From assembly GCA_964418605.1 (NCBI GenBank), contig CAYQLY010000017.1, positions 1 to 30,298 of the forward strand: a DNA stretch of 30,298 nt. The letters run 5' to 3'. A program made the position numbers and the translations under genes. The notes under the pieces were generated by a model. The model made no database searches and was not told the origin of the DNA. It saw only the letters and a program-made list of their open reading frames with translations. Source of the stretch: CAYQLY01 sp964418605 (GTDB taxonomy: Bacteria > Bacteroidota > Bacteroidia > Cytophagales > Cyclobacteriaceae). Of this stretch, positions 15,346 to 24,097 are shown in pieces (the stretch's first letter is position 1; each line of letters opens with the position of its first letter).

Positions 15346-16698
15346 TTAGGTAAGTGCTAAAACTATTTTTTTAAATTGCTCTCCTCGATCTTCATAGTTT
15401 TTGAATAAATCAAAACTGGCACAAGCCGGTGACAATAAAACAATATCTCCTATGGAAGCAAATTGAAAAGCAGCTTGAATCGCATCTTGAATCGTATGTG
15501 TATCAGCAATATGAGCAATTTTATTTTTAAATACTTTTTTCAATTTAGAATTATCAACACCCATGCAAACTAATGCTTTAACATTTCTTTTTACCAAATC
15601 ATCCAGCAATGAGTAGTCATTGCCCTTATCTACACCACCTGCGATCCAAACCAAAGGTTGTTCATAACTATCCAATGCGTAAAGTACAGCATCTACATTT
15701 GTAGCTTTCGAATCATTAATAAATGTAACTCCATTCAGTTCTCTTACAAATTCTAATCGATGGGGAGCGTTCTTAAAATTTTTCAATCCTTCACGAATTG
15801 ACTTTTCAGAAACACCTACACAATGTGCTGCTGTAACAGCCATCATGATATTTATATAATTATGTTTTCCTTTTAGCGATACGTCGGAGCGATGAATTGA
15901 AAAAGATTGATCGTTAAAATTAAAATGCAATTGATCATTTTGGAAAAAAATTTTAGAATCTTTTCCTTGAAGCGAAATAGAAAGGGTATTTACTTTTTCA
16001 GCTATTTTTCTTTTTTCTGTTTCTTCTTTCAAAATAGGATCATCTTGATAATAAATAAAGTAATCGCTGTGATCCATATTTTGAGTAATTCGAAATTTAG
16101 AATTAATATAGTTTTCTAGTTGCCCATATCGATCCAAATGATCAGGTGTAATATTTAATAAAATACTTACATGTGGTTTGGTTCGATACATTCCATCCAA
16201 TTGAAAGCTACTGATTTCTACTACAAAATAATCTACTTCTTGTAAAGCAACTTGTCGCGCTAAACTAATTCCTACATTTCCAGCCAGTGCTACTTTATAT
16301 CCTGCCTCTTTCAATAAATGATAAGTAAGTAAAGTAGTAGTTGTTTTTCCATTTGTACCAGTGATACAGATTAATTTTGCTTTGGTGTAATAAGTAGCAA
16401 ATTCGATTTCAGAAACAATAGGTATGTTTTTTTTAATTGCTTCTTGAATAAGAGTTGCTTTTTCTGGAATGCCAGGACTTTTAATAATTAAATCTGCAGA
16501 AAGAATTTTTTCTTGAGAATGCTTTCCCTCCTCAAATTCAGTATTCGCTTCAATAAGTTGATTTTTATATTTTTCAGCAATTAAATTCTGATCTGAAACA
16601 AAAACCTTTAATCCTTTTTGTTTAGCTAATAAGGCAGCGCCTACGCCGCTTTCTCCGGCACCTAATATAACAATCTGTGAAAAAGAATGAGTAATCAC
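15346..16698 (-). CDS. murD: UDP-N-acetylmuramoylalanine--D-glutamate ligase
   Basis: This 450-residue cytoplasmic Mur ligase adds D-Glu to UDP-MurNAc-L-Ala using ATP. It shows the N-terminal Rossmann-like domain (GAGESGVG, 13-20), the ATP-binding loop GTNGKTT (114-120), NITPDHLDRYG in the central domain and NDSKATN at the start of the C-terminal domain. Length is normal for MurD. The start is GTG at 16698, 12 bp after the mraY stop, in the usual mraY-murD order. The next dcw genes (ftsW, murG, murC) are absent downstream; an unrelated gene follows instead. Confidence 0.95.
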   Translation of the reverse strand: MITHSFSQIVILGAGESGVGAALLAKQKGLKVFVSDQNLIAEKYKNQLIEANTEFEEGKHSQEKILSADLIIKSPGIPEKATLIQEAIKKNIPIVSEIEFATYYTKAKLICITGTNGKTTTTLLTYHLLKEAGYKVALAGNVGISLARQVALQEVDYFVVEISSFQLDGMYRTKPHVSILLNITPDHLDRYGQLENYINSKFRITQNMDHSDYFIYYQDDPILKEETEKRKIAEKVNTLSISLQGKDSKIFFQNDQLHFNFNDQSFSIHRSDVSLKGKHNYINIMMAVTAAHCVGVSEKSIREGLKNFKNAPHRLEFVRELNGVTFINDSKATNVDAVLYALDSYEQPLVWIAGGVDKGNDYSLLDDLVKRNVKALVCMGVDNSKLKKVFKNKIAHIADTHTIQDAIQAAFQFASIGDIVLLSPACASFDLFKNYEDRGEQFKKIVLALT

Positions 16699-16710
16699 TA
16701 TAATTTAAAC

Positions 16711-17901
16711 TTAACGTAACTTCAATGTTGCTACAGTAAATATAGCCAACAAAATACCCGCAATCCAAAATCGAGTTACAATTTTTGATTCATGGTAGCC
16801 CACTTTCTGGTAATGGTGATGTAAAGGCGACATTTTAAAAATGCGTCTTCCTTCACCGTATTTTTTTCTGGTATATTTAAAATAATACACTTGTATAATC
16901 ACAGATAAATTTTCAATTAAGAAAATACCACAAAGAACAGGAATCAATAATTCTTTTCGTAAGATTAATGCCAATACAGCAATGATGCCGCCTAATGAAA
17001 GACTTCCGGTATCTCCCATAAATACTTGAGCAGGAAAGGAGTTATACCACAAAAATCCAACACAAGCGCCAACAAAAGCAGCACAAAATATAACTAACTC
17101 ACCTGTAAAAGGGATATACATGATATTTAAATAATTGGAAAAAATAGTATTCCCCGAAACATAAGCAAATACACCTAATGTAATGCCTACAATTGCTGAG
17201 ATGCCAGCTGCTAATCCATCTAAGCCATCTGTGATATTGGCTCCATTAGAAACAGCAGTTATAATTAGTATGACTAAGAGTAGATAAAAAACCCATATAT
17301 AATTGTCTCCTACAAATGAAAAAAGATGTCCATAGTCTAACTCATTATTTTTAAAAAAAGGAACTGTTGTTTTAAGTGATTTGATATCTTGATAAATTAC
17401 AGTTGATGTGCTCGATATATTTTTTCGAATAATAACATCTTTATTAAAAAAGAGAACAAGTCCTACAATGCCACCTATTCCTATTTGACCTATGATTTTA
17501 AATTTTCCGGATAAGCCTTCTTTGTTTTTTTTGAAAACTTTGATGTAATCATCCAAAAAACCAATTACCCCTAACCAAACTGTAACAATGAGCATTAAAA
17601 CAATATATATGTTGTCTATTTTAGCAAACAATAACGTGGGAATTAAAATAGCGGCTATGATAATAATTCCACCCATAGTAGGTGTGCCTGTTTTTTGTAA
17701 TTGCCCATCCAGTCCTAGATTGCGAATACTTTCACCAACCTGTTTTTTTCGAAGAATATGAATCATTTTTTTTCCAAAAACCATCGCTATGAGAAGAGAA
17801 AAAATAGCGGCCATCGATGCGCGAAAAGAGATGTATTGAAAAACACCCGCACCCACCAGGTTAAATTGTTTATCTAAAAAATGAAAAAGATAATAAAACA
17901 T
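16711..17901 (-). CDS. mraY: Phospho-N-acetylmuramoyl-pentapeptide transferase
   Basis: This 396-residue polytopic enzyme makes lipid I from UDP-MurNAc-pentapeptide and undecaprenyl phosphate. It has ten or so membrane spans, the conserved FLDDYIK (DD at 117-118), NITDGLDGLAAG and the C-terminal MSPLHHHYQK, all MraY signatures. Compared with the about 360-residue enterobacterial enzyme it has an insertion (about 160-190, between the third and fourth motifs) that is usual in Bacteroidota. It is the first gene of a minus-strand unit with murD and is divergent from adk across 105 bp. mraZ, rsmH, ftsL, ftsI and murE, normally upstream, are missing here. Confidence 0.95.
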   Translation of the reverse strand: MFYYLFHFLDKQFNLVGAGVFQYISFRASMAAIFSLLIAMVFGKKMIHILRKKQVGESIRNLGLDGQLQKTGTPTMGGIIIIAAILIPTLLFAKIDNIYIVLMLIVTVWLGVIGFLDDYIKVFKKNKEGLSGKFKIIGQIGIGGIVGLVLFFNKDVIIRKNISSTSTVIYQDIKSLKTTVPFFKNNELDYGHLFSFVGDNYIWVFYLLLVILIITAVSNGANITDGLDGLAAGISAIVGITLGVFAYVSGNTIFSNYLNIMYIPFTGELVIFCAAFVGACVGFLWYNSFPAQVFMGDTGSLSLGGIIAVLALILRKELLIPVLCGIFLIENLSVIIQVYYFKYTRKKYGEGRRIFKMSPLHHHYQKVGYHESKIVTRFWIAGILLAIFTVATLKLR

Positions 17902-18006
17902 ATAGCTATTGTTTTTGTAAAATTAGAATAAAAAAATAACCTTACTTAGTTTACATATATTTTTCTTAACTTGGCCTCTTAAAATATACACACGATTAAC
18001 ATTTCT

Positions 18007-18585
18007 ATGTTAAATATTATCCTATTTGGACCTCCGGGGGCGGGTAAAGGCACTCAGAGTGAACTAATCATCAAAAAATATGATCTGATACATATAGCTA
18101 CCGGAGATTTATTTCGGAAACATATGAGTGAAGGAACAGAGCTTGGTAAGCTTGCTCAGCAATATATTAAAGAAGGTAAGCTTGTTCCAGATGAGGTAAC
18201 TATTAAAATGGTTGATGCAAAGATCGAAGAAAATAAAAAGGCAACAGGCTTTATCTTTGATGGCTTTCCGCGTACTGTAGCACAGGCACAGACATTAGAT
18301 TCTATATTAAAAAATAAAAAATCACCTATATCAGGTGTTGTAGCACTTGAAGTTCCGGATAATGAATTAAGAGAACGTCTAAAAGAAAGAGCTAAAACAT
18401 CAGGACGAGTGGATGATCAAGATGAAGAAAAGATCAATACGCGTTTAAACGTTTATCATCAAGAGACTTCCCCTGTAGCTAATTACTATGATAAATTAGG
18501 TAAATTAAAACGGGTTAATGGTGTTGGAACAATAGATGGCATCTTTGATGCCATCTGTCAGGCTATTCAATCGTTTCAGAAATAA
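18007..18585 (+). CDS. adk: Adenylate kinase (short form)
   Basis: This 192-residue enzyme catalyses ATP + AMP = 2 ADP in the cytoplasm. The P-loop GPPGAGKGT (8-16) is followed by the AMP-binding ATGDLFR and GFIFDGFPRT segments. The LID region is the short type without the four-Cys zinc insert (RAKTSGRVDDQDEEKINTR). It is a single gene, divergent from mraY, and its stop lies 11 bp from the convergent queA stop. No hairpin separates the two. Confidence 0.96.
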   Translation: MLNIILFGPPGAGKGTQSELIIKKYDLIHIATGDLFRKHMSEGTELGKLAQQYIKEGKLVPDEVTIKMVDAKIEENKKATGFIFDGFPRTVAQAQTLDSILKNKKSPISGVVALEVPDNELRERLKERAKTSGRVDDQDEEKINTRLNVYHQETSPVANYYDKLGKLKRVNGVGTIDGIFDAICQAIQSFQK

Positions 18586-18596
18586 ATGCTGTGCTG

Positions 18597-19643
18597 TTAA
18601 ATAATTAACATCACGTCGCCATAACTAAAAAATTTATATTTCTGCTTAATAGCTGTTTTATAAGCATTCATAATTAAGTCATAACCACCAAAAGCAGCAG
18701 TCATCATTAATAATGTAGATTCAGGCATATGAAAGTTTGTTAACATCATATTGCCAATTTTGAAATCATATGGTGGGAATATAAACTTATCAGTCCAGCC
18801 TCGGAATGATTTAAGTCGATTGTTGGCAGACACAGCTGACTCCATAGCACGCATAGACGTTGTACCTATAGCACATACTTTTTTCTTTTTGTCTAATGCG
18901 TTGTTTACCTTTATAGCTGTATCCTCAGACACAATATAGCTTTCTGAGTCCATCTTGTGTTTAGTAAGATCTTCCACGTCCACAGGTTTAAATGTGCCTA
19001 AACCTACATGCAATGTAATAGGAACAAACTTACAACCTTTAAGCTCTAACCGCTTTACGACCTGTTTTGTAAAGTGAAGACCTGCTGTTGGGGCAGCTAC
19101 GGCACCAACGTGCTCAGCAAAAATAGTTTGATAGCGTTCACGATCTGAAGGCTCTGCTTTTCGTTTAATATATTTTGGAAGAGGAGTTTCCCCGAGCTCA
19201 TCTATAAGTTTATAAAATGTTTCATCTTCCCCTTCATATAAAAACCGTATGGTTCGTCCTCGTGATGTTGTATTGTCAATAACTTCAGCTACTAATTCTC
19301 CATTTCCAAAATAAAGCTTATTTCCAACACGTATTTTACGAGCAGGGTCCACCAGCACATCCCATAAATGAGATTCTTTATTAAGTTCCCTTAACAAGAA
19401 AACTTCAATCTTAGCACCTGTTTTTTCTTTATTCCCATATAATCGAGCGGGGAAAACACGTGTATTGTTGATCACTAATACATCATCTTCTTCAAAATAA
19501 TCTATAATATCTTTAAAAATTTTATGTTCAATTTTTCCACTTTTACGATCTAAAACCATCATTCTAGCCTCATCTCTATTTTTAGATGGGTAAAGGGCAA
19601 TGGCACTTTGAGGAAGATCAAATTTAAATTTTGATAATTTCAT
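18597..19643 (-). CDS. queA: tRNA preQ1(34) S-adenosylmethionine ribosyltransferase-isomerase
   Basis: This 348-residue enzyme transfers and isomerises the ribosyl moiety of SAM onto preQ1 in tRNA to give epoxyqueuosine. The N-terminal FDLPQSAIALYP, the central NNTRVFPARL and VAAPTAGLHFT, and the C-terminal LTNFHMPESTLLMM are QueA signatures. A TAAATTTG box (19679-19672 on the minus strand) lies about 29 bp before the ATG and could be its own -7 element, although truA is 90 bp upstream on the same strand. Other queuosine genes are not in the window. Confidence 0.96.
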   Translation of the reverse strand: MKLSKFKFDLPQSAIALYPSKNRDEARMMVLDRKSGKIEHKIFKDIIDYFEEDDVLVINNTRVFPARLYGNKEKTGAKIEVFLLRELNKESHLWDVLVDPARKIRVGNKLYFGNGELVAEVIDNTTSRGRTIRFLYEGEDETFYKLIDELGETPLPKYIKRKAEPSDRERYQTIFAEHVGAVAAPTAGLHFTKQVVKRLELKGCKFVPITLHVGLGTFKPVDVEDLTKHKMDSESYIVSEDTAIKVNNALDKKKKVCAIGTTSMRAMESAVSANNRLKSFRGWTDKFIFPPYDFKIGNMMLTNFHMPESTLLMMTAAFGGYDLIMNAYKTAIKQKYKFFSYGDVMLII

Positions 19644-19733
19644 TTAGTTTTCTAGGGTTTTATGCAAGTCGCAAATTTAATGAAAATAGGCCACTTTTAT
19701 TATTATTTTCTAGTTCTATTAATAAATGCGAAT

Positions 19734-20477
19734 CTATAAAAAATGATTTGTATAAACTACTTTTGTTAAAAATAATCCACAAGCTGGTACAGCAGCACCA
19801 GCGTATCGTCTATTTTTTGCATTAATAATTTCTTCAAAGTCATGGAGTTTTATCCTGCCGAGACCTATTTCTAATAGTGTTCCTACAATAGCTCGAACCA
19901 TCCCTCTTAAAAAACGGTTGGAGGTGATCTTAAAAATTAATAAATCATCTTGTTCTATCCATTCTGCGGAGGTGATGTTACAAAAATAATGAGGGGTATC
20001 ACTATGTAATTTACAAAAAGATCTAAAATCCGTATGTTTTAACAACAGCTTGGCAGCCTTATTCATTTCATCCACATTGAGTTTTCTTGGAAAGTAGTAA
20101 GCCAAATCTATTAAAAAAGGATTTTTCAAAGAAGTCATGCGGTATTCATAACTACGACTTATTGCACTATGTCGCGCATGAAAAGCAGAATCTACTTCTA
20201 TAATCTTTTTAACTACTATATCTAATGGTAAAATAGCATTCAAACTTCTTATTAAATGCGTTGTATCAATCTTATTGGTTAGATCCATATGAACAATTTG
20301 TTGAAGAGCATGAACACCTGTATCTGTTCTTCCACTGCCAACAGTTTCTATTGGATAATTCAAAATCTGGGATAAGGCATTATTTAAAACATGTTGCACC
20401 GCATGTGCGTTGTCTTGAATTTGCCATCCATGATAATGGGTGCCTTGATAAGCTATATCTAAACCGTATCTTAACAA
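19734..20477 (-). CDS. truA: tRNA pseudouridine(38-40) synthase
   Basis: This 247-residue enzyme isomerises uridines 38-40 in tRNA anticodon arms. It has RYGLDIAYQGTHYHGWQ at the N-terminus, the catalytic GRTDTGVHA loop with D52, and the RSFCK and NRFLRGMVRAIVG segments. The start is TTG at 20477. An in-frame TAA lies three codons upstream, and no ATG occurs before residue 64 or so, so TTG is the only reasonable start that keeps the conserved N-terminus. It lies between the TerC-like gene (36 bp upstream) and queA, forming a small tRNA-modification pair. Confidence 0.94.
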   Translation of the reverse strand: MLRYGLDIAYQGTHYHGWQIQDNAHAVQHVLNNALSQILNYPIETVGSGRTDTGVHALQQIVHMDLTNKIDTTHLIRSLNAILPLDIVVKKIIEVDSAFHARHSAISRSYEYRMTSLKNPFLIDLAYYFPRKLNVDEMNKAAKLLLKHTDFRSFCKLHSDTPHYFCNITSAEWIEQDDLLIFKITSNRFLRGMVRAIVGTLLEIGLGRIKLHDFEEIINAKNRRYAGAAVPACGLFLTKVVYTNHFL

Positions 20478-20513
20478 GAGTTTTTATTTTATATAATGTA
20501 TGTGTATTTAAGT

Positions 20514-21575
20514 CTATGCAGATTTTTCGATTTTATTTTTTTTTGGAAAAATAAGAGAAGCAATTATGCTTATAGCAAGAATAGAAATGATAACATAGAG
20601 TGAATGGCTTGTTTCAAATCCTATTTTCTTTAGCCAGTTGTGTGATACCATTTTTAAACCAATAAAAATGAGAAGAAAGGATAGTCCTACTTTTAAATAA
20701 TGAAATAGATGCATAATGTTGGATAAAAAGAAAAACATCGAACGAAGACCTAAAATGGCGCATATATTGGAAAAGAAAACAATAAAAGGATCTTTTGTAA
20801 TAGAAAAAACAGCAGGCACTGAATCAACTGCAAAAATTAAATCTGTTAACTCAATGATGATTAGTACTAAGAATAAGGGAGTAAGTAAACGTTTTCCTTC
20901 TTTGCGTACAAAAAAACGATCTTTCACATAGCGTGGGTAAAGTGCAAAGTATTTAGAAACGAATCTCACAACAGGGTGTTTGTTGGGATCGATTTTTTCG
21001 TCCTTATCTTTTTGAAAAAATAATTTTGACCCTGTGAAAATTAGAAAAGCACCGAAAATATAGATAATCCAATGAAAGCGCTGTATTAATGCAGAGCCAG
21101 TGAAAATAAATGTAAATCGCATAACAATGGCTCCTAAAATCCCCCAAAATAATATTTTCTTATAATATTGTTCACGCACACCAAATGATGAGAAGATAAG
21201 AATGATAACAAAAATATTATCAACTGAAAGCGCATACTCAACCAAATAGCCTGTGATAAACTCGAGTGACATATTATCACGGTAGCTTTGTAGACTTAAT
21301 TCAAAATTTCCAGGATATAATTTGACATGATCAGCATACTTTTGCTTGAGGTGAACAAGTTCTTGAAAATTATCAACACCATGAATCCAGTCACCATGTG
21401 TATCGATAACGAGATAAAATACAAGTGTGAACATGACCCAAACCCCACTCCATACAGCAGCTTCTTTAAAGCCAATCACATGGGTTTTTTTGTTGAAAAC
21501 GCCGAGATCCAGCATAAGCACACCGATCACAAATACAATAAACAGTGAAAAAAATAATACCTCGTTTGAAATCAT
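20514..21575 (-). CDS. TerC/Alx family integral membrane protein
   Basis: The product is 353 residues with about nine membrane spans. The TerC family acidic motifs in the membrane are present: YALSVDNIFV and IIELTDLIFAVDSVPAV. A cytoplasmic basic loop (KDKDEKIDPNKHP, RKEGKR) separates the halves. Alx/TerC proteins are linked to manganese export or to metalation of exported enzymes, and to tellurite resistance in some plasmid systems (family knowledge). An isolated chromosomal copy like this is more likely Alx-like metal homeostasis. The 71-bp leader upstream is too short to show a manganese riboswitch, and I see none. Confidence 0.92.
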   Translation of the reverse strand: MISNEVLFFSLFIVFVIGVLMLDLGVFNKKTHVIGFKEAAVWSGVWVMFTLVFYLVIDTHGDWIHGVDNFQELVHLKQKYADHVKLYPGNFELSLQSYRDNMSLEFITGYLVEYALSVDNIFVIILIFSSFGVREQYYKKILFWGILGAIVMRFTFIFTGSALIQRFHWIIYIFGAFLIFTGSKLFFQKDKDEKIDPNKHPVVRFVSKYFALYPRYVKDRFFVRKEGKRLLTPLFLVLIIIELTDLIFAVDSVPAVFSITKDPFIVFFSNICAILGLRSMFFFLSNIMHLFHYLKVGLSFLLIFIGLKMVSHNWLKKIGFETSHSLYVIISILAISIIASLIFPKKNKIEKSA

Positions 21576-21646
21576 TGGCTCTCTTTTAGGTTTAGCTATG
21601 CGAAAAACACCGCAAGTTACTCAATTCTATTTTTTAAAACTACTAA

Positions 21647-22165
21647 TTATAAAAATAACAATTGATCAATGGCTTCTATAGCCCGTTTTTTTCTTTCTGA
21701 AAAATCACCCGAAATTTCAACAAAGGCAATGTTGTTTTGTTGTAATTCATTTTTAAATAGCTCATGCATTTCTTTGCGAAGATGAGGGCGGTCGCGTAAG
21801 TTATCTTTTTCCCAAGGTATATCGATGTTTAATAATAAATATAAGTCATATGTTCTTTTCTTCACTTCTTCTAATATGAAGTCTGAACAACGATTAAAGT
21901 AAGCATAACTGTAAACTTTAGTTTCACGAATATCTGTATCGCAAATAAGGATGCGATGGGCTTTGCTATATAGATTTTCTTCTAATTCAATTTGCCCACG
22001 AGCGATAGGTTCGATATCTTCCCATGCGCATGGGCTTCCTTTTCTTTCTAAATATAATCGTGCATACTCCGGAACCCATACGGTATTATAATGCAAAGCA
22101 AGATGCTTGGCAAGGGTTGTTTTTCCGGTTGATTCAGAACCAAACAAAACAATTTTTTTTACCAT
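21647..22165 (-). CDS. Ribosylnicotinamide kinase, NadR-type ATPase
   Basis: This 172-residue cytoplasmic P-loop protein has GSESTGKTT (9-17), the VPEYAR segment, ICDTD and RDRPHLR, as in the C-terminal kinase domain of NadR. It lacks the N-terminal DNA-binding and adenylyltransferase parts of enterobacterial NadR, so it is a stand-alone kinase phosphorylating nicotinamide riboside to NMN. Its start follows the pnuC stop by 1 bp, and PnuC imports that substrate, so the two form a salvage module that traps the vitamin by phosphorylation. Confident from motif and context. Confidence 0.9.
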   Translation of the reverse strand: MVKKIVLFGSESTGKTTLAKHLALHYNTVWVPEYARLYLERKGSPCAWEDIEPIARGQIELEENLYSKAHRILICDTDIRETKVYSYAYFNRCSDFILEEVKKRTYDLYLLLNIDIPWEKDNLRDRPHLRKEMHELFKNELQQNNIAFVEISGDFSERKKRAIEAIDQLLFL

Positions 22166-22166
22166 A

Positions 22167-22733
22167 TTATTGTATTCTAGAAATTAATTTTTTCTTCCAC
22201 TTTATGTACGCCCATATTGCTATCACGATAAATAAAAAGTAAAGAATAGCTGTTGCGTATAAATCCGAACGAAGATACATGCCTACATATACTATATCCA
22301 CGCCTATCCATAAGAGCCAATTTTCCAATACTTTTTTAGCTAATAAATATTGTGCCGCCAAACTTATAGCACATGTAAACGCATCAACTACTGGCAGACG
22401 TGCATCAGTATAATAATACAATAGAAATGATAGCAGTGTTCCAAAACATAAAGTAAAACTAATAGAACCCATCCATTGTTTTTTTGATATACGAATAACA
22501 ACTAGTTTGTTTTTTTTAACGGAGCTACTCCATGTATACCATCCATACCCATTCATAAACGCATAAAAAAATTGCAAACCCATATCAGCATAAAGTTTAG
22601 TATTTAAAAAAACAATAGCATATACTACTACACTAATAATACCAATAGGCCACCCTGTGATGTTTTCACGAAAATTTAAATAGACGGCCCATAATCCTGT
22701 AATCATTCCGATGATTTCAAGAGTTGTTGTCAT
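22167..22733 (-). CDS. pnuC: Nicotinamide riboside transporter PnuC
   Basis: This 188-residue inner-membrane protein has seven predicted spans. The N-terminal NFRENITGWPIGI and the NGYGWYTW motif (61-68, with paired Trp) match the PnuC family's substrate-gating region, and VDAFTC and WIGVDIVYVGMY are also typical. It imports nicotinamide riboside by facilitated diffusion, driven by the kinase gene immediately downstream. It starts 22 bp after the oxidoreductase gene, so it may share that transcript. Confidence 0.94.
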   Translation of the reverse strand: MTTTLEIIGMITGLWAVYLNFRENITGWPIGIISVVVYAIVFLNTKLYADMGLQFFYAFMNGYGWYTWSSSVKKNKLVVIRISKKQWMGSISFTLCFGTLLSFLLYYYTDARLPVVDAFTCAISLAAQYLLAKKVLENWLLWIGVDIVYVGMYLRSDLYATAILYFLFIVIAIWAYIKWKKKLISRIQ

Positions 22734-22755
22734 TGTAATAGGGTTTAGCTTTATA

Positions 22756-23967
22756 TTATTTTACAAAATCTTCCAAATAGCTGAACAGTTTTGTTAGTTT
22801 CCCTTCCGTAGCAATAGTAGCTCGTAGCAATGTACTAGAAGGTTTTTTATCTAACAGCATATCTGGAATAACTGATTCTATAAGTTGTTCCCCAAAGCTT
22901 ATAGAGGAATCCCTTGGTAACTCGCAAGGTAAGTTATCAATAGCCATAACAGATATATTACTTTCTTTTGAAAATGCATCTTCTATTTTCTCTGTTATTG
23001 GATTATAATCATACCAAGGGTCATCAATCCGAGAAACCCGTTGTGTAGATGGAATAGAACCATTAATATCACAGGTAATGTCTGCAATAATTTTTATGGT
23101 GAAATCAGTTTTTTTCATATCCTCTTTAGTAAATAATAGAGGAGCCTTTGGGTTCCAATAAGCAGCTGCTATAAGGATATCCGCAGTTTGGGCATACCGA
23201 AGAAAAGTAGATTTAAAGCGGTCAGGATAGTGGTGGAATACATTAGAGCTGAAAACACTTCCATCGATAGACTCATGATAATCTGCGGATCGAAGTAGTG
23301 TATAAACAGGATAAGAATAGTTCTTTTCTAAAAAATCACTTGGGGAAACCTGGTGAATACACATTCCGTCTAATACCATCTTGACGCCCCCTGCCACTTT
23401 TCCACTTCCTGTCACAACAATCTTAATAGCTGGGAGTTTAACTTTTGAAAACTCTTTTTGTAGTTCATTTATATCAAAACATCTGTAGGCTCGTTTAAGA
23501 TCAAAAATAGGATGCCGTTTAGTGTATGTTAGTATAGCATTGTAGGCACCTACAATGCCAGCAAATTTCCCAAAAGCGACTAAACGTTGACCTTCTTGAT
23601 TAGTTAAACACTCATAATCAATTAATGTGATTTTTTTTGCTAATACGGCTTTGAGTAAGTCTCTATTATGAGGTTGTTGTTTGATTGTATGCGAAAAAAA
23701 CAAATATGTTTTAGTAGCAAGTAATTGATCAATAGGAATTTCCTTAATACCCATTAGATAGTCACAATGAGAAAGATCTTCTTGTATATAAACTCCTGCT
23801 GAAGCATATTCGCTATCAGCAAAACAACGTGCATGGCTTGGCTGACAATAAATGCTAAGGTGTGGGTGTTGCTTCATCAGTCTTTTACACTGTTCTGGAG
23901 AGAGAGCTACCCGTTTATCAGGTGGGTTTTTTCCTTCGCGAAGGAGACCTATAAAAATTGCATTCAT
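22756..23967 (-). CDS. Saccharopine/alanine dehydrogenase-like NAD(P) oxidoreductase
   Basis: The product is 403 residues from the ATG at 23967. The N-terminal alanine dehydrogenase/transhydrogenase-type domain begins IGLLREGKNPPDKRVALSPEQC, followed by HTIKQQPHN (substrate-side His) and FGKFAGIVGAYN. A nucleotide-binding core with VTGSGKVAGG and ADITCDINGSIPST follows. This is the Bacteroidota protein group often named NAD-dependent saccharopine dehydrogenase, but its true substrate is not settled. An in-frame TTG at 23988 sits inside a TATTTTTG box (23993-23986 on the minus strand) that fits a -7 element, which supports the ATG at 23967 with a leader of about 13 nt. Confidence 0.83.
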   Translation of the reverse strand: MNAIFIGLLREGKNPPDKRVALSPEQCKRLMKQHPHLSIYCQPSHARCFADSEYASAGVYIQEDLSHCDYLMGIKEIPIDQLLATKTYLFFSHTIKQQPHNRDLLKAVLAKKITLIDYECLTNQEGQRLVAFGKFAGIVGAYNAILTYTKRHPIFDLKRAYRCFDINELQKEFSKVKLPAIKIVVTGSGKVAGGVKMVLDGMCIHQVSPSDFLEKNYSYPVYTLLRSADYHESIDGSVFSSNVFHHYPDRFKSTFLRYAQTADILIAAAYWNPKAPLLFTKEDMKKTDFTIKIIADITCDINGSIPSTQRVSRIDDPWYDYNPITEKIEDAFSKESNISVMAIDNLPCELPRDSSISFGEQLIESVIPDMLLDKKPSSTLLRATIATEGKLTKLFSYLEDFVK

Positions 23968-24039
23968 TAAAAAAGCCTTAGTATACAAAAATAAAAATAC
24001 TCTCCATAAAAAAAAGCTCTACGGAATAATCGGAGATAT

Positions 24040-24071
24040 AAAAAATGGTCTTATATTAACAATAAGACCAT
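24040..24071 (-). terminator. Rho-independent terminator of the CHASE2/FecR-like operon
   Basis: On the minus strand ATGGTCTTAT (24071-24062) pairs with ATAAGACCAT (24054-24045) around a 7-nt loop, followed by a T run (24045-24040). It lies 27 bp after the stop at 24098 and separates this operon from the oxidoreductase gene. Confidence 0.85.
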
Positions 24072-24097
24072 GATTATAAAAATAATTTAATTAAAAT

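Noticed and set aside
20514..21575. Tellurite resistance operon
   Set aside because: Only a TerC/Alx-type gene is present, with no terA, terB, terD or terE neighbours.
21327..21681. Plus-strand open frames opposite the TerC-like gene
   Set aside because: They lie antisense to a strongly conserved membrane protein and have no recognisable motif or start context.
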